Made by a program: the position numbers and the translations under genes. 21,470 nt of DNA from an uncultured Bacteroides sp. (GTDB taxonomy: Bacteria; Bacteroidota; Bacteroidia; Bacteroidales; Bacteroidaceae): the NCBI RefSeq assembly GCF_937912035.1, contig NZ_CALDPF010000004.1, positions 1-21,470 of the forward strand, read 5' to 3'. The notes under the pieces were generated by a model. The model made no database searches. It was given only the letters and a program-made list of their open reading frames with translations, and had not been told where the DNA came from. Of the stretch, positions 7,050-16,022 are shown one piece after another (within the stretch, counting starts at the first letter, position 1; each line of letters begins with the position of its first letter).

Positions 7050-8111
7050 ATGGATTTTAAAATAGCAGTATTAGCCGGCGACGGAATAGGACCGGAAATC
7101 TCCGTACAGGGAGTAGATGTAATGACAGCCGTTTGTGAAAAATTCGGCCATAAAGTTTCATACGAATATGCCATCTGTGGTGCAGATGCAATAGATAAAG
7201 TGGGCGATCCATTCCCGGAAGCTACTTACGAGACTTGTAAAAATGCCGATGCAGTATTGTTCTCTGCAGTAGGCGATCCTAAATTTGATAATGACCCAAC
7301 TGCAAAAGTCCGTCCGGAGCAGGGACTTCTGGCTATGCGCAAGAAACTCGGTTTGTTTGCAAACATCCGTCCTGTGCAGACTTTCAAATGCCTGGTACAC
7401 AAATCCCCTCTTAAGGCAGAACTTGTTGACGGCGCAGATTTCCTTTGTATCCGCGAGCTGACAGGAGGTATGTATTTCGGAGAAAAATATCAGGACAACG
7501 ACAAGGCATACGATACAAACATGTACACACGTCCTGAAATCGAAAGAATCCTGAAAGTTGGTTTCGAATATGCTATGAAGCGCCGCAAACATCTTACTGT
7601 TGTTGATAAGGCAAATGTTCTTGCTTCTTCACGTTTGTGGAGACAGATTGCTCAGGAAATGGCTCCGCAGTATCCTGAAGTGACTACAGACTACATGTAT
7701 GTGGACAATGCAGCAATGAAGATGATTCAGGAACCTAAGTTCTTCGATGTAATGGTTACGGAAAATACATTTGGTGACATCCTTACAGACGAAGGTTCTG
7801 TAATCAGCGGTTCTATGGGACTTCTTCCATCTGCTTCTACAGGAGAAAGCACACCGGTATTCGAGCCTATTCATGGTTCATGGCCACAGGCTAAAGGGCT
7901 GAACATCGCCAATCCGTTGGCACAGATATTGTCTGTTGCAATGCTGTTCGAATATTTCGACTGCAAGGAAGAAGGTGCGTTGATCCGTCGTGCCGTTGAT
8001 GCTTCGCTCGATGCAAATGTACGTACTCCTGAAATTCAGATAGAAGGCGGTGCCAAATATGGTACTAAGGAAGTTGGTCAGTGGATTGTAGATTATATCA
8101 AGAAGGTATAA
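7050..8111 (+). CDS. leuB: 3-isopropylmalate dehydrogenase
   Basis: LeuB oxidises and decarboxylates 3-isopropylmalate with NAD+ to 2-ketoisocaproate, and family members can also take 3-methylmalate in the citramalate route. It has 353 residues, the normal length. Signatures are AVLAGDGIGPEI at 6-17, RELTGGMYFG at 135-144 with Arg135 and Tyr142, Lys187, YVDNAAM at 217-223, NTFGDILTDEGS at 239-250 with metal-binding Asp243 and Asp247, and EPIHGSWP at 272-279. The start is one base after the preceding small ORF. This completes the pathway set LeuA-LeuCD-LeuB in one operon. I see no canonical terminator directly after it; an inverted repeat begins 49 bases downstream. Confidence 0.96.
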   Translation: MDFKIAVLAGDGIGPEISVQGVDVMTAVCEKFGHKVSYEYAICGADAIDKVGDPFPEATYETCKNADAVLFSAVGDPKFDNDPTAKVRPEQGLLAMRKKLGLFANIRPVQTFKCLVHKSPLKAELVDGADFLCIRELTGGMYFGEKYQDNDKAYDTNMYTRPEIERILKVGFEYAMKRRKHLTVVDKANVLASSRLWRQIAQEMAPQYPEVTTDYMYVDNAAMKMIQEPKFFDVMVTENTFGDILTDEGSVISGSMGLLPSASTGESTPVFEPIHGSWPQAKGLNIANPLAQILSVAMLFEYFDCKEEGALIRRAVDASLDANVRTPEIQIEGGAKYGTKEVGQWIVDYIKKV

Positions 8112-8159
8112 TGTTTCCAATATATTAGGAAGAAAAAATTTGTAATAGTATTTCATATT

Positions 8160-8208
8160 GGTTGTACGTAAGAGGTTTTATATAAATAAAGTCTTTGTAT
8201 GTACAACC
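8160..8208 (+). repeat. 11-bp inverted repeat downstream of leuB
   Basis: ggttgtacgta (8160-8170) pairs with tatgtacaacc (8198-8208), with one G-T pair, around a 27-base AT-rich loop. There is no T-run after it, so it is not a standard intrinsic terminator. It may be an RNA 3'-end hairpin of the leu transcript or a binding site ahead of the GH30 gene. The rest of the 235-base gap (8112-8346) is AT-rich with no clear promoter. Confidence 0.45.
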
Positions 8209-8346
8209 TATATGCAAATGCGATATTTGAAAGACTCCTGAATAAATTCAATCTCCTTGTGATAATTTATGTAAGATTACCTTATTCATGTGCAAGACTA
8301 GTTGATATTTAATTAACGTGTATCAGATTATAAAAATAATATAAGA

Positions 8347-9900
8347 ATGAAGTCATTTTTTTTATTTATTGGTATTATCTTTTCTTTTATTTCTTTGGAT
8401 GCACACAATATAATCATTGATACTTCTGAGAAATATCAAATTATTGATGGATTTGGAGCATCTGATTGTTGGACTGTACACTATGTTGGTAAATATTGGA
8501 GTCTGAAGGAAAAGGAAAAGGCTGCAGAGTATTTGTTTAGTAAAGATTTTAATGAATGTGGTAATCCAAAAGGGATAGGACTATCTATATGGCGTTTTAA
8601 TATTGGGGGAGGTACAATAGAGCAGGGGGATTCAAGTAATTTGAATACAGATATTACTCGTAGAGCAGAGTGTTTTCTTGATGAGGAAGGACATTATAAT
8701 TGGGACAAACAGATTGGTCAGCAGTGGTTCCTTTCAAAAGCAGCAGAGTATGGATGTAATTCTTTTGTAGCTTTTTCCAATACTCCGCCTGTTTATATGA
8801 CGAGAAACGGAAAGGGGTATGCACCTAAAGATGGAAATTCTAATTTGCAACATGATAAATATGATGAGTTTGCTGATTTTCTTGTAAATGTGGTAAATGG
8901 ACTTGAGAAGAAACATAATATACGGTTTGATTATATTAGTCCCGCAAATGAGCCACAGTGGGATTGGTCTACCGCTTATCAAGAAGGTTGTCCATGGCAG
9001 AATAAAGAAATTAAGAGAATTGTTGAATCTTTGGATAGATCAATATTAAATAAAAAACTTAGTTGTAAGATTCTTATAACAGAGGCTGGGGCGTGGGATA
9101 ATTTATATGAACAAAGAAATAGGGCATCTAATCAGATATATGAATTTTTTGATAAAAATAGTTCTAATTATATAGGAGATATTAAAACATTGCAGAAAGA
9201 AATTTGCGGGCATAGTTATTGGACAGACGGTAATCATAAACAAATTAAAGATGTTCGTCAAAAGGTTTATAACGAAGCAAAAAAATATGGTTTAAAGTTG
9301 ATTCAGTCAGAATGGAGTATGCTAAATAAGCCACCATTGGAAGGTTTCCCAGAAAACTATAATAAGGCTACATATATGGATATTGCGTTATTCATGTCTA
9401 AAATAATGTATGCAGATTTAGTATATGCCAATGTCTCCTCTTGGTCATTTTGGACCAGTATGGATATTGAGCTTTGGGGATTCAAAAATAGATTCAATTT
9501 GTTAAGACTTCATACACCTAAAAATGATGTTAATTCTATAGTTGACGGAGGTTATGTTTCACCTGTGAAAACTTTATGGGCCTTAGGAAATTTCAGTAGA
9601 TTTATTAGGCCAGGATATGTTCGTGTTGCTATGTATGGATGTGATGACTTAGATGAAATAATGGGAACTTCATATATTTCTCCTGATATGCATGAATTAG
9701 TATCTGTGTTTATAAATATGGATAATGAACAACGTCAATTGAACGTTTCTTCTGATATAATGCAAAGTATAAATGAATGTAAATATTATATTACTGATGA
9801 AAATAATGATTTATCATGTAAAGACATGTCATGTGATAATTTAAGTGTTATAAAATTAAATCCTAAGTCTGTCACTACTATAGTATATAAACTAAAATAA
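8347..9900 (+). CDS. Secreted glycoside hydrolase, family GH30
   Basis: This 517-residue protein has a Sec signal peptide (about 1-19, cleavage near SLDA/HN) and a (beta/alpha)8 barrel with a C-terminal beta-sandwich from about residue 415, the GH30 layout. Visible motifs are QIIDGFGASDCW at 31-42, the proposed acid/base Glu202 in SPANEPQW, and the proposed nucleophile Glu322 in IQSEWSM. FSNTPPVYMT at 143-152 is also typical of the clan. The overall pattern resembles endo-beta-1,6-galactanase-like GH30 enzymes, so a galactan or arabinogalactan side chain is a plausible substrate, but subfamily is not certain. The gene is visibly more AT-rich than the leu operon. No SusC/SusD pair or other CAZyme is adjacent, so it is not part of an obvious polysaccharide locus. 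It is convergent with the minus-strand series. Confidence 0.85.
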   Translation: MKSFFLFIGIIFSFISLDAHNIIIDTSEKYQIIDGFGASDCWTVHYVGKYWSLKEKEKAAEYLFSKDFNECGNPKGIGLSIWRFNIGGGTIEQGDSSNLNTDITRRAECFLDEEGHYNWDKQIGQQWFLSKAAEYGCNSFVAFSNTPPVYMTRNGKGYAPKDGNSNLQHDKYDEFADFLVNVVNGLEKKHNIRFDYISPANEPQWDWSTAYQEGCPWQNKEIKRIVESLDRSILNKKLSCKILITEAGAWDNLYEQRNRASNQIYEFFDKNSSNYIGDIKTLQKEICGHSYWTDGNHKQIKDVRQKVYNEAKKYGLKLIQSEWSMLNKPPLEGFPENYNKATYMDIALFMSKIMYADLVYANVSSWSFWTSMDIELWGFKNRFNLLRLHTPKNDVNSIVDGGYVSPVKTLWALGNFSRFIRPGYVRVAMYGCDDLDEIMGTSYISPDMHELVSVFINMDNEQRQLNVSSDIMQSINECKYYITDENNDLSCKDMSCDNLSVIKLNPKSVTTIVYKLK

Positions 9901-9955
9901 CGGTGTTAAAATAGAAAATACTATTATAGATAATGTTTTTATGTAAATACAAAAC

Positions 9956-9978
9956 TTTTTCAGATATTTTTTGAAAAA
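9956..9978. terminator. Possible bidirectional terminator between convergent genes
   Basis: tttttca (9956-9962) pairs with tgaaaaa (9972-9978) around a 9-base loop, between the end of the GH30 gene and the end of the minus-strand TPR gene. The stem is AT-rich and short, so it is weak. Its position between two converging 3' ends is the main support. Confidence 0.35.
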
Positions 9979-10003
9979 ACGAATTGTTTATTCTTTCATG
10001 TAG

Positions 10004-11299
10004 TTACTTTCCTTTAAAGAATTTATGTTCCTTTATATTCTTGATTTTTATTTCTGCGTCTTGATAGTAAGTTCTTCCGTTGTTGTCTATTTCTCCATTC
10101 TCGTCATATTTATAACGCTTGTCTTCAGGAACATTTTCCATATATTTGTTGAAATATTTTAAAGCATTCTCATAGTCATTTCTGTAATAATATCTGCATC
10201 CGATGGTATAGAACAACACATTTTCCTTGGAGTATTCGTATTGCTTTAATAAAGCGGCTATTTCACCTTTGGTGTCAAGGTTCAGCTCACAGCATTCTGC
10301 CAGCCCTTTGTAGAGTCGGATCATAACACTGTCTGTTGGCATGGTCAGCGATATGGCAGTATTCATGGCTTCTACACCTTCTCCTTTCCATGAAGTACGG
10401 GCAGCAGATTTGGCGAAATAATATAAGGCACCTGTGTTTGGTCCTGACGGTTGCATTATGCTTATAGCCTTTTTCAGATTGTCGTAAGCGGAATAAAAGT
10501 CATAGTTGCCGTAGTATGACATACCGAGATAGAACAGTGTCAGATAAGAATTGTCGCCCATTCTTTTCAGGCTTTCGTATCTTTCTATCGCTTTGGGGTA
10601 CATTTTCATCATGCAGAAAGCTTTTGCATTTTGACGGTTCACGTCTATGTTGAGTGAGTCATGTCGTCGGTATTCTTCTGTAATGAGCATTGCGTATGAA
10701 TACTGCCCATTGTTGTTTACCATATTGGCTATTCTGGATATAATCTGAGGGTCCAGCGAATCACGGCGAAATGCGGCATTATATCCGGCAAAGGCGGATA
10801 GAGGATCTTCGTTTTCGTATGTTTCTCCTAGCAGGCGGTAAGCCGTGGCAGAAGTGGAATCACGGTCTATCCAGTCATGACACGCTTTCCTCGCATTTTC
10901 CAGGTCGTCAAGAGCAATCAGGGCATTGATGTGTTTCTGTCTGAAGAAAGATTTGTCGGGGCTGAGTCTCACGGCATGAGCGTATGCTTCAGAGCTTTTC
11001 CTTACATCTCCAATCCTTCTGTAGCACTCCGCTACTTCTGCCCATGATTTTAGTGAAGTACTGTCCTGCTCAAGCCTCTTCTGGAGTAGCGGAAGTGCGG
11101 TTTGCCATTTGTTGAGTTCCTTACAGGCCTGTAGCCTGAATTCTGTACATTCCTCGTCAAGCGAGTCGGTACACGAAGTAAGCTCAAGAACCTTTTCGTA
11201 TTCGTAATTATCAATGGCAATTCTTATGCTGTCCTTGTTTTGAGCCAGCACTCCAAGCGTAAAGGTGCATGACAAACAAAATAGATATATAGTTTTCAT
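10004..11299 (-). CDS. Exported tetratricopeptide-repeat protein
   Basis: This 431-residue protein has a signal peptide (about 1-19, cleavage near VLA/QN), so it acts in the periplasm or on the envelope. The rest is helical with TPR-like repeats: clear units lie around 85-118 (WAEVAECYRRIGDVRKSSEAY), 153-185, 225-245 (the KAFCMMKMYPKAIERYES stretch), 254-282 (LFYLGMSYYGNYDFYSAYDN) and 362-390 (FYTIGCRYYYRNDYENALKY). TPR arrays scaffold protein complexes; no enzymatic domain is visible. It is the last gene of the minus-strand series, 23 bases after a TlpA-like lipoprotein, so it may assemble or support those envelope proteins. It is more GC-rich than the barrel gene upstream. The specific partner is unknown. 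Confidence 0.85.
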   Translation of the reverse strand: MKTIYLFCLSCTFTLGVLAQNKDSIRIAIDNYEYEKVLELTSCTDSLDEECTEFRLQACKELNKWQTALPLLQKRLEQDSTSLKSWAEVAECYRRIGDVRKSSEAYAHAVRLSPDKSFFRQKHINALIALDDLENARKACHDWIDRDSTSATAYRLLGETYENEDPLSAFAGYNAAFRRDSLDPQIISRIANMVNNNGQYSYAMLITEEYRRHDSLNIDVNRQNAKAFCMMKMYPKAIERYESLKRMGDNSYLTLFYLGMSYYGNYDFYSAYDNLKKAISIMQPSGPNTGALYYFAKSAARTSWKGEGVEAMNTAISLTMPTDSVMIRLYKGLAECCELNLDTKGEIAALLKQYEYSKENVLFYTIGCRYYYRNDYENALKYFNKYMENVPEDKRYKYDENGEIDNNGRTYYQDAEIKIKNIKEHKFFKGK

Positions 11300-11322
11300 A
11301 TCGTTTCTTTTAGTTTATTTAA

Positions 11323-12429
11323 TCAGTTAAGATATTTTTCAACAGAATATCTGATGTTTTCTCCTCTCAGATTACGTTCCAGGATTTTACCGTCCGGCGA
11401 TAGCAGAAAGATGAACGGAATTCCTCGTACTCCATATTTCTTCATTGCAGTTCTTTCAGTATCAATAATCTGGTTCCATTTTATGTTTTCCTCTTTCAGG
11501 GATTTGGAAAGATTTTCAGGCTTGTCCCATGTAAAGATACCAAGTACGGTAAGTCCTTTATCTTTATAAAGATTATGGACTTCAGCAATATTGGGAATCT
11601 CCATTTTGCAAGGCATACACCAGCTTGCCCATAAATCAATAAGTACATAGTTACCTTTTCCCAGATAGTCTGAAATAGACACGGGGTTGCCTTTATCATC
11701 AACACCTTTTATATCGACGAAAGGCATTCCCACCTGAGAATTCTTTTCATTTTCAGCCATTTCGGTTATATCTCTGACTGCTATTGTAGATTTCAGCCAA
11801 GGTCCAAGGCTGTGCAGTATCTCTACTTTGTCGTCTACAGGAAGATCGTGTATGAATCTTCTGTACATCAGATAATAACCTACCGCATCGTTTGTATGAT
11901 TCTTTATGAATTCCCTGCATTTTGCAGTAATAACCTTGTTATGGACTTCATTTATGTATTTTACGTATTCCTCATATTTGTATGCGTCCTCCGGAAAGGC
12001 TATGCCATATTCCTTCATCTTTTGCTTGAGTATTGTATATATACTGTCTTCTGTATGTGAAATGATATTCATTTTTAAATTCATGGGTGTTCCGTAAACG
12101 TCCTCGTTCATTCCATTGGGATTGATTTTTATATTGCCAGGTTCAAGAATAAAACTGGAGAATTTGTCGTGTGAAAAATCAATCCTACAGTATGAAACCG
12201 TATCTACTGTACCCTTGAATACAAACCTGTTGCCTTTTATCACAGTTGTATCAATGTATTTTTGGTCATCGTATCGCATTATGTAGATAGTCTTACCGTT
12301 TAATTTAGAATCATTAAAGGTTCCTTCAACAATATATGTTCTGTTTTCCTGCTTTTTACTGCAAGAACTGAATCCCAGAATGGCACTACAAACTATCAGA
12401 TATATAATGCCTGCTATTACTGATTTCAT
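11323..12429 (-). CDS. TlpA-like thiol-disulfide lipoprotein (DUF4369 type)
   Basis: The protein has a lipoprotein signal with lipobox FSSC, an N-terminal beta-rich DUF4369-like region (about the first 100 residues after the signal), a helical linker, and a C-terminal thioredoxin fold with the canonical LWASWCMPCK motif and the cis-proline loop GVRGIPF. A membrane-anchored periplasmic thiol oxidoreductase is expected. The start at 12429 gives a compact MKSVIAG signal peptide. An in-frame ATG at 12444, two bases after the upstream stop, would add MCKIN and is also possible. It lies directly after the outer-membrane barrel gene and 23 bases before the TPR gene. Of the three thioredoxin-fold genes in the series, only this one keeps the usual Trp before the CxxC. 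The physiological substrate is unknown. Confidence 0.88.
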   Translation of the reverse strand: MKSVIAGIIYLIVCSAILGFSSCSKKQENRTYIVEGTFNDSKLNGKTIYIMRYDDQKYIDTTVIKGNRFVFKGTVDTVSYCRIDFSHDKFSSFILEPGNIKINPNGMNEDVYGTPMNLKMNIISHTEDSIYTILKQKMKEYGIAFPEDAYKYEEYVKYINEVHNKVITAKCREFIKNHTNDAVGYYLMYRRFIHDLPVDDKVEILHSLGPWLKSTIAVRDITEMAENEKNSQVGMPFVDIKGVDDKGNPVSISDYLGKGNYVLIDLWASWCMPCKMEIPNIAEVHNLYKDKGLTVLGIFTWDKPENLSKSLKEENIKWNQIIDTERTAMKKYGVRGIPFIFLLSPDGKILERNLRGENIRYSVEKYLN

Positions 12430-12446
12430 ATTAATTTTACACATTG

Positions 12447-15044
12447 TTAATTTTTAAGATGTATAGTAAATAAAAATTCTCGTCCACGCAGAAAGCGTGT
12501 TGACTGAATTGAAGAAACTGTATTATAAGTAGTGTAAGAATACTCCTTGCAATTCAAAATATTAGTAAGAGAAGCTGATAATTCAATTTTTTTATTAATC
12601 TTCCATGTTAACTTAGTATCTCCAAAAAAAATATTTTTATAATTGGATTTAGAAATTTCATCACGATAAATTTCACAGCCCACTTGCCATATTAATGCGT
12701 CAATCGGAGTGAGTGTTATATTAAGGTAATGAATATAACGGTCAAATTGAGATACTTTATCACTACTAATATTAAGAGTTGAACGATTAAACTTAAAATC
12801 ATAAGACCAATATATCCAATTGCTCGCCGTACCAGTTAATCGGGATCCTATATTCCATGTAGTATTGTGATAGGCAGTTGGAACTCCTTCTGAAATCAAA
12901 TCTTTATTTATTTTAAGATACCCTCCGTTTACTCCTATGGAACCATTCAGAAAATTCAATGTTTTTGTGACATTACCTAATATATTTAAGTTTTGAGAGT
13001 GTGATGGTGTTTCCTCATAAGAACTGACAATGTAATTATCTACAAAATACTCTGATACCTTATAAGGACGGTTTGACCAGGATTTTATTGCAAACACATT
13101 AAAGAATATACCCTTTAATATATTTTTGTATCGGATTCTAGTTGAAATACGTTTATCTGAGTTTACATAAAAATCCTCAACACCTTGAATAAAAGTACGA
13201 TAGTCCGATAGAATCGCTTCTTTTTGAATATCTCTCAAATTCATAGGAGAGCGTCCAAGCCTCCCGCTTAGTGATATGGAAAAACGGGGATTAGGAAGCC
13301 AACGAATATCCAGTGAAGGAGAATGAAAGTATTCTGACCGGTTAGCTATTTTTCCGTTAAATTGATAATAGGTATAATTGAACGGATATTGCAAACTAAA
13401 TTCCATTTTTCTAAAAGTGTATTCTATTTTAGGAGATGCATATATTGAAATATAATTGGTTGTAACAGAATTTTCTATCTTAACCTGTTCCTCATGATTG
13501 GCGTCTTCTTTCAATAAACTTTTCATATCCCTGATGTATCCGCTAAATCCTCCCTCCAATGAAAGTAATAATCCTTTGAGATATAATCCGTATGATGCTT
13601 TCTCGTTGGTATAAAATGCTTGATTAGATACATACTGAGAAAATTTAGCTTCATCTGAGTTTGAATAGTCTACTACAATGCGTTGTGGCTTTTTTTCCCA
13701 TTCATTAACTGAAGTCAGTGTAAGCAAATGCTTATCTCTGATACGTTTGATGAGTTTCAAATCATTAGAAATATAAAAATCAGGTGTATGGGCATTCTGA
13801 AAATTGGGGAGTGTGCCTGTCATTGCTGTTTCAGTATTTTCCCAGTTCAATTCAGTTTTAAGGGTATTATTCAGATAGTGTTTTTTTTCATTTCTTTCTA
13901 TAGAAAAGTTTCCTGTTAATCGGTTGTTGTGTTCTACACCACTACGGTCCTCTGAAATTACCTTGTCACCATTACTTAGAAAGTAAGTTGATACTGTGGA
14001 AGAAAGTCCTGTAGCCCGATGGTTATAATAATCTATTTGTGCTTTAATTATACTGGATTTTAAATTCCACAAGTTGCTGGAGGAGAACATCCACGATTGA
14101 TTAAAATTAGTTCGTGCAGCTTTTAAGCTTGGAGCTACTGGCAGCTGAATAGAAAAATAATCGCCCAGCTCAGTAGAACGCTTATTTGCAAAGAAATCAG
14201 TTACCTGATTTCGCAAATCTGTTCCAGTATTGTTACTTTTAAAGGTGGTGATGGTTTGATAATTGGGCATTACTGTCATCAAGAACAATTCTCCATTCCA
14301 TAACCCTCCTTTGGGTGAGTTTCCCCATCCTCCGCCTAAATAACCATTCAATATCCATGCTGCCTTAGACTTATTTTTTAATTTCAGATTTATGGCTGCT
14401 TTATCTGAAAAGGCAATGTTTTGTAATACCTGCATAGGTTGATGGTTCTCCATGACCTCTACTGAAGCAATATCATCATGTGAAATGCCATTAGTAGCAA
14501 TACCATATTTCCCGCCTAACAAATCACTACCTTCAATATAAAACTTATTAATATCCATTCCCTGATATTGAATCTTCCCGTCAACGGCAACATCTATACC
14601 TGGCATACGTTGTAATACATCTCCAATGGTATGGTCTTGTTTTTGTGCAAAGCTTGATACTAAATAAATAACAGTATCACCACTTTCACGTATTCGGTCT
14701 GCTTTTACTACCACTTCCTTCAACTCTTGAGTATCTTCTTCCATTTGGATATAAAGATGTTTTGTGCTTTGTAGAAGTGGAGCCGAATAAGTTTTCATAC
14801 CCATCATGGATACATGAATATACAGCTTTTCTTCCGCAGTAACAGGCATTTTTATTTTGAATGTTCCATCATTGCCTGTTATTGTAAACTTTAAAAGCTT
14901 GCCATTCATATCTTTAACCATTACATTTGCCCCGGCAAGTATTTTGCCGGAATTCTTCTCTTCTACATTCCCTGTCACATTCCATTGAGCATAGGAGCAA
15001 ATTGTAATAAATAGCATACTTATTATTAGTTTTATTCGCTTCAT
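12447..15044 (-). CDS. Outer-membrane beta-barrel protein with carboxypeptidase-like and plug domains
   Basis: From the start at 15044 this is 865 residues. A signal peptide (1-20, ending CSYAQ) is followed by a carboxypeptidase-like regulatory domain (about 22-105, NVTGNVEEKNSGKILAGANV), a TonB-box-like LKEVVVKA, a plug domain (IGDVLQRMPGI, INKFYIEGSDLLGGKYG) and a long C-terminal barrel rich in alternating aromatic strands. This is the TonB-dependent-receptor-like family without a SusD partner. Longer in-frame starts at 15056 or 15125 would place the signal peptide internally and overlap the upstream gene, so they are rejected. Such barrels often accompany GLPGLI proteins, as here, with 4 bases between them. 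The gene is notably AT-rich (about one third GC in stretches I counted) compared with the TlpA, TPR and M56 genes. The transported substrate is unknown. Confidence 0.85.
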   Translation of the reverse strand: MKRIKLIISMLFITICSYAQWNVTGNVEEKNSGKILAGANVMVKDMNGKLLKFTITGNDGTFKIKMPVTAEEKLYIHVSMMGMKTYSAPLLQSTKHLYIQMEEDTQELKEVVVKADRIRESGDTVIYLVSSFAQKQDHTIGDVLQRMPGIDVAVDGKIQYQGMDINKFYIEGSDLLGGKYGIATNGISHDDIASVEVMENHQPMQVLQNIAFSDKAAINLKLKNKSKAAWILNGYLGGGWGNSPKGGLWNGELFLMTVMPNYQTITTFKSNNTGTDLRNQVTDFFANKRSTELGDYFSIQLPVAPSLKAARTNFNQSWMFSSSNLWNLKSSIIKAQIDYYNHRATGLSSTVSTYFLSNGDKVISEDRSGVEHNNRLTGNFSIERNEKKHYLNNTLKTELNWENTETAMTGTLPNFQNAHTPDFYISNDLKLIKRIRDKHLLTLTSVNEWEKKPQRIVVDYSNSDEAKFSQYVSNQAFYTNEKASYGLYLKGLLLSLEGGFSGYIRDMKSLLKEDANHEEQVKIENSVTTNYISIYASPKIEYTFRKMEFSLQYPFNYTYYQFNGKIANRSEYFHSPSLDIRWLPNPRFSISLSGRLGRSPMNLRDIQKEAILSDYRTFIQGVEDFYVNSDKRISTRIRYKNILKGIFFNVFAIKSWSNRPYKVSEYFVDNYIVSSYEETPSHSQNLNILGNVTKTLNFLNGSIGVNGGYLKINKDLISEGVPTAYHNTTWNIGSRLTGTASNWIYWSYDFKFNRSTLNISSDKVSQFDRYIHYLNITLTPIDALIWQVGCEIYRDEISKSNYKNIFFGDTKLTWKINKKIELSASLTNILNCKEYSYTTYNTVSSIQSTRFLRGREFLFTIHLKN

Positions 15045-15048
15045 AATA

Positions 15049-15921
15049 CTAGTCATGTGGGTAGTCTGTTTCTTCAAAATCGTAGTTTTTATGGGGTAAT
15101 GGCTTTGATTTGTCCACCTTATCAAATTTTATATTGGAATTTATGCCATAAGCTCCAGATGACAAAATCAAATTCTTAACATTTTCTTGAAGAAATTTCC
15201 GCTTATTTTTTAATGAAGTGTTCCTGTCTGTTTTAATCCGACTTACATAATTAAAATATTCTATTTGTTTACCTGGATTCAATTTTATATGTACAGCAGA
15301 ATATTGATAATGCCCCTTTACATCATGAGCCTTTAGTATTAATCCTGGTAAGCCGGATAATTTCCAAGGTCCTCCTGGCATGGGGATTTCAGGTGTAAAC
15401 CAAGCATACCAGAGTCTGCCACAATAATTAGATGTGGCGAGCAAACATTCATATCCTCCAATAGTTGTTGTACTGTCTGTAATTTCCCATATCGGCTTTC
15501 TCCATTCTTCCTCATATATCCAATTGCAAAGAGAATGACGGGTATGATTGGTTACTTTTCCTGCCGGATAATTTATGAAAATAGTTTCATTCTCTGTTTC
15601 TCCAATTTCTTTAAGCATTTTGCCCCCATTTAACATATCATTCAAATATGTTTTGACATATTCAGGACTTTTTGCCATTAAAGAATCATAGGATTTATAC
15701 TTATCGTCATAAAATACACTTATGTTCTTTCCTGCACAATATGTTAAATAATCAATTCGATAGTCAGTATCTATTTGAAGTGTATCTGTAACCATTCGAC
15801 GTTCATATAATATTTCTATAATGGCAGGTTCTAACACGCGCTCATCTACAATACTTTTAGATTTTAATGGTGCTGCTCCAATCAAGATAACTGCCCAAAT
15901 GAGATATAATTCTTTCTTCAT
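15049..15921 (-). CDS. GLPGLI family protein
   Basis: This 290-residue exported protein has a signal peptide (about 1-22) and the family-defining GLPGLI at 190-195 within PWKLSGLPGLILKAHD, preceded by WYAWFTPEIP. The family has no established biochemical role and is found in Bacteroidota, commonly beside TonB-dependent-type barrels, as here. Four cysteines (62, 132, 159, 167) could form two disulfides in the periplasm, and three thioredoxin-fold lipoproteins are encoded nearby, so it may be a redox client (inference). Its stop codon lies 4 bases before the barrel start, so the two are probably co-translated. It shares the AT-rich composition of the barrel gene. The 101-base gap before it carries a hairpin. 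Confidence 0.9.
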   Translation of the reverse strand: MKKELYLIWAVILIGAAPLKSKSIVDERVLEPAIIEILYERRMVTDTLQIDTDYRIDYLTYCAGKNISVFYDDKYKSYDSLMAKSPEYVKTYLNDMLNGGKMLKEIGETENETIFINYPAGKVTNHTRHSLCNWIYEEEWRKPIWEITDSTTTIGGYECLLATSNYCGRLWYAWFTPEIPMPGGPWKLSGLPGLILKAHDVKGHYQYSAVHIKLNPGKQIEYFNYVSRIKTDRNTSLKNKRKFLQENVKNLILSSGAYGINSNIKFDKVDKSKPLPHKNYDFEETDYPHD

Positions 15922-15977
15922 TTTGATATGACTTTTTATTGAGTGAGTGTTACCTCTATTACTATATGATTATGACG

Positions 15978-16012
15978 AAGCCAAGCCACCTGTTAAATTA
16001 ACCGGCTCGCTT
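15978..16012 (-). repeat. Hairpin between TlpA-like and GLPGLI genes
   Basis: On the minus strand, aagcgagcc (16012-16004) pairs with ggcttggctt (15987-15978) in about nine pairs with one bulge, around a 16-base AT-rich loop. No T-run follows on either strand, so it is not a textbook terminator. It may mark a boundary between two transcription units or reduce readthrough. I found no TAnnTTTG element in the rest of this gap. Confidence 0.45.
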
Positions 16013-16022
16013 GATGAATGAT

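Noticed and set aside
8194..8229. TTTG (8194-8197) and gatatttg (8222-8229) as a promoter for the GH30 gene
   Set aside because: The second element has one mismatch to TAnnTTTG and the spacing of 24 is longer than expected.
15045..15125. Extended N-terminus of the outer-membrane barrel protein
   Set aside because: It would place the signal peptide after 27 extra residues and overlap the GLPGLI gene in another frame; the start at 15044 fits a standard signal peptide.
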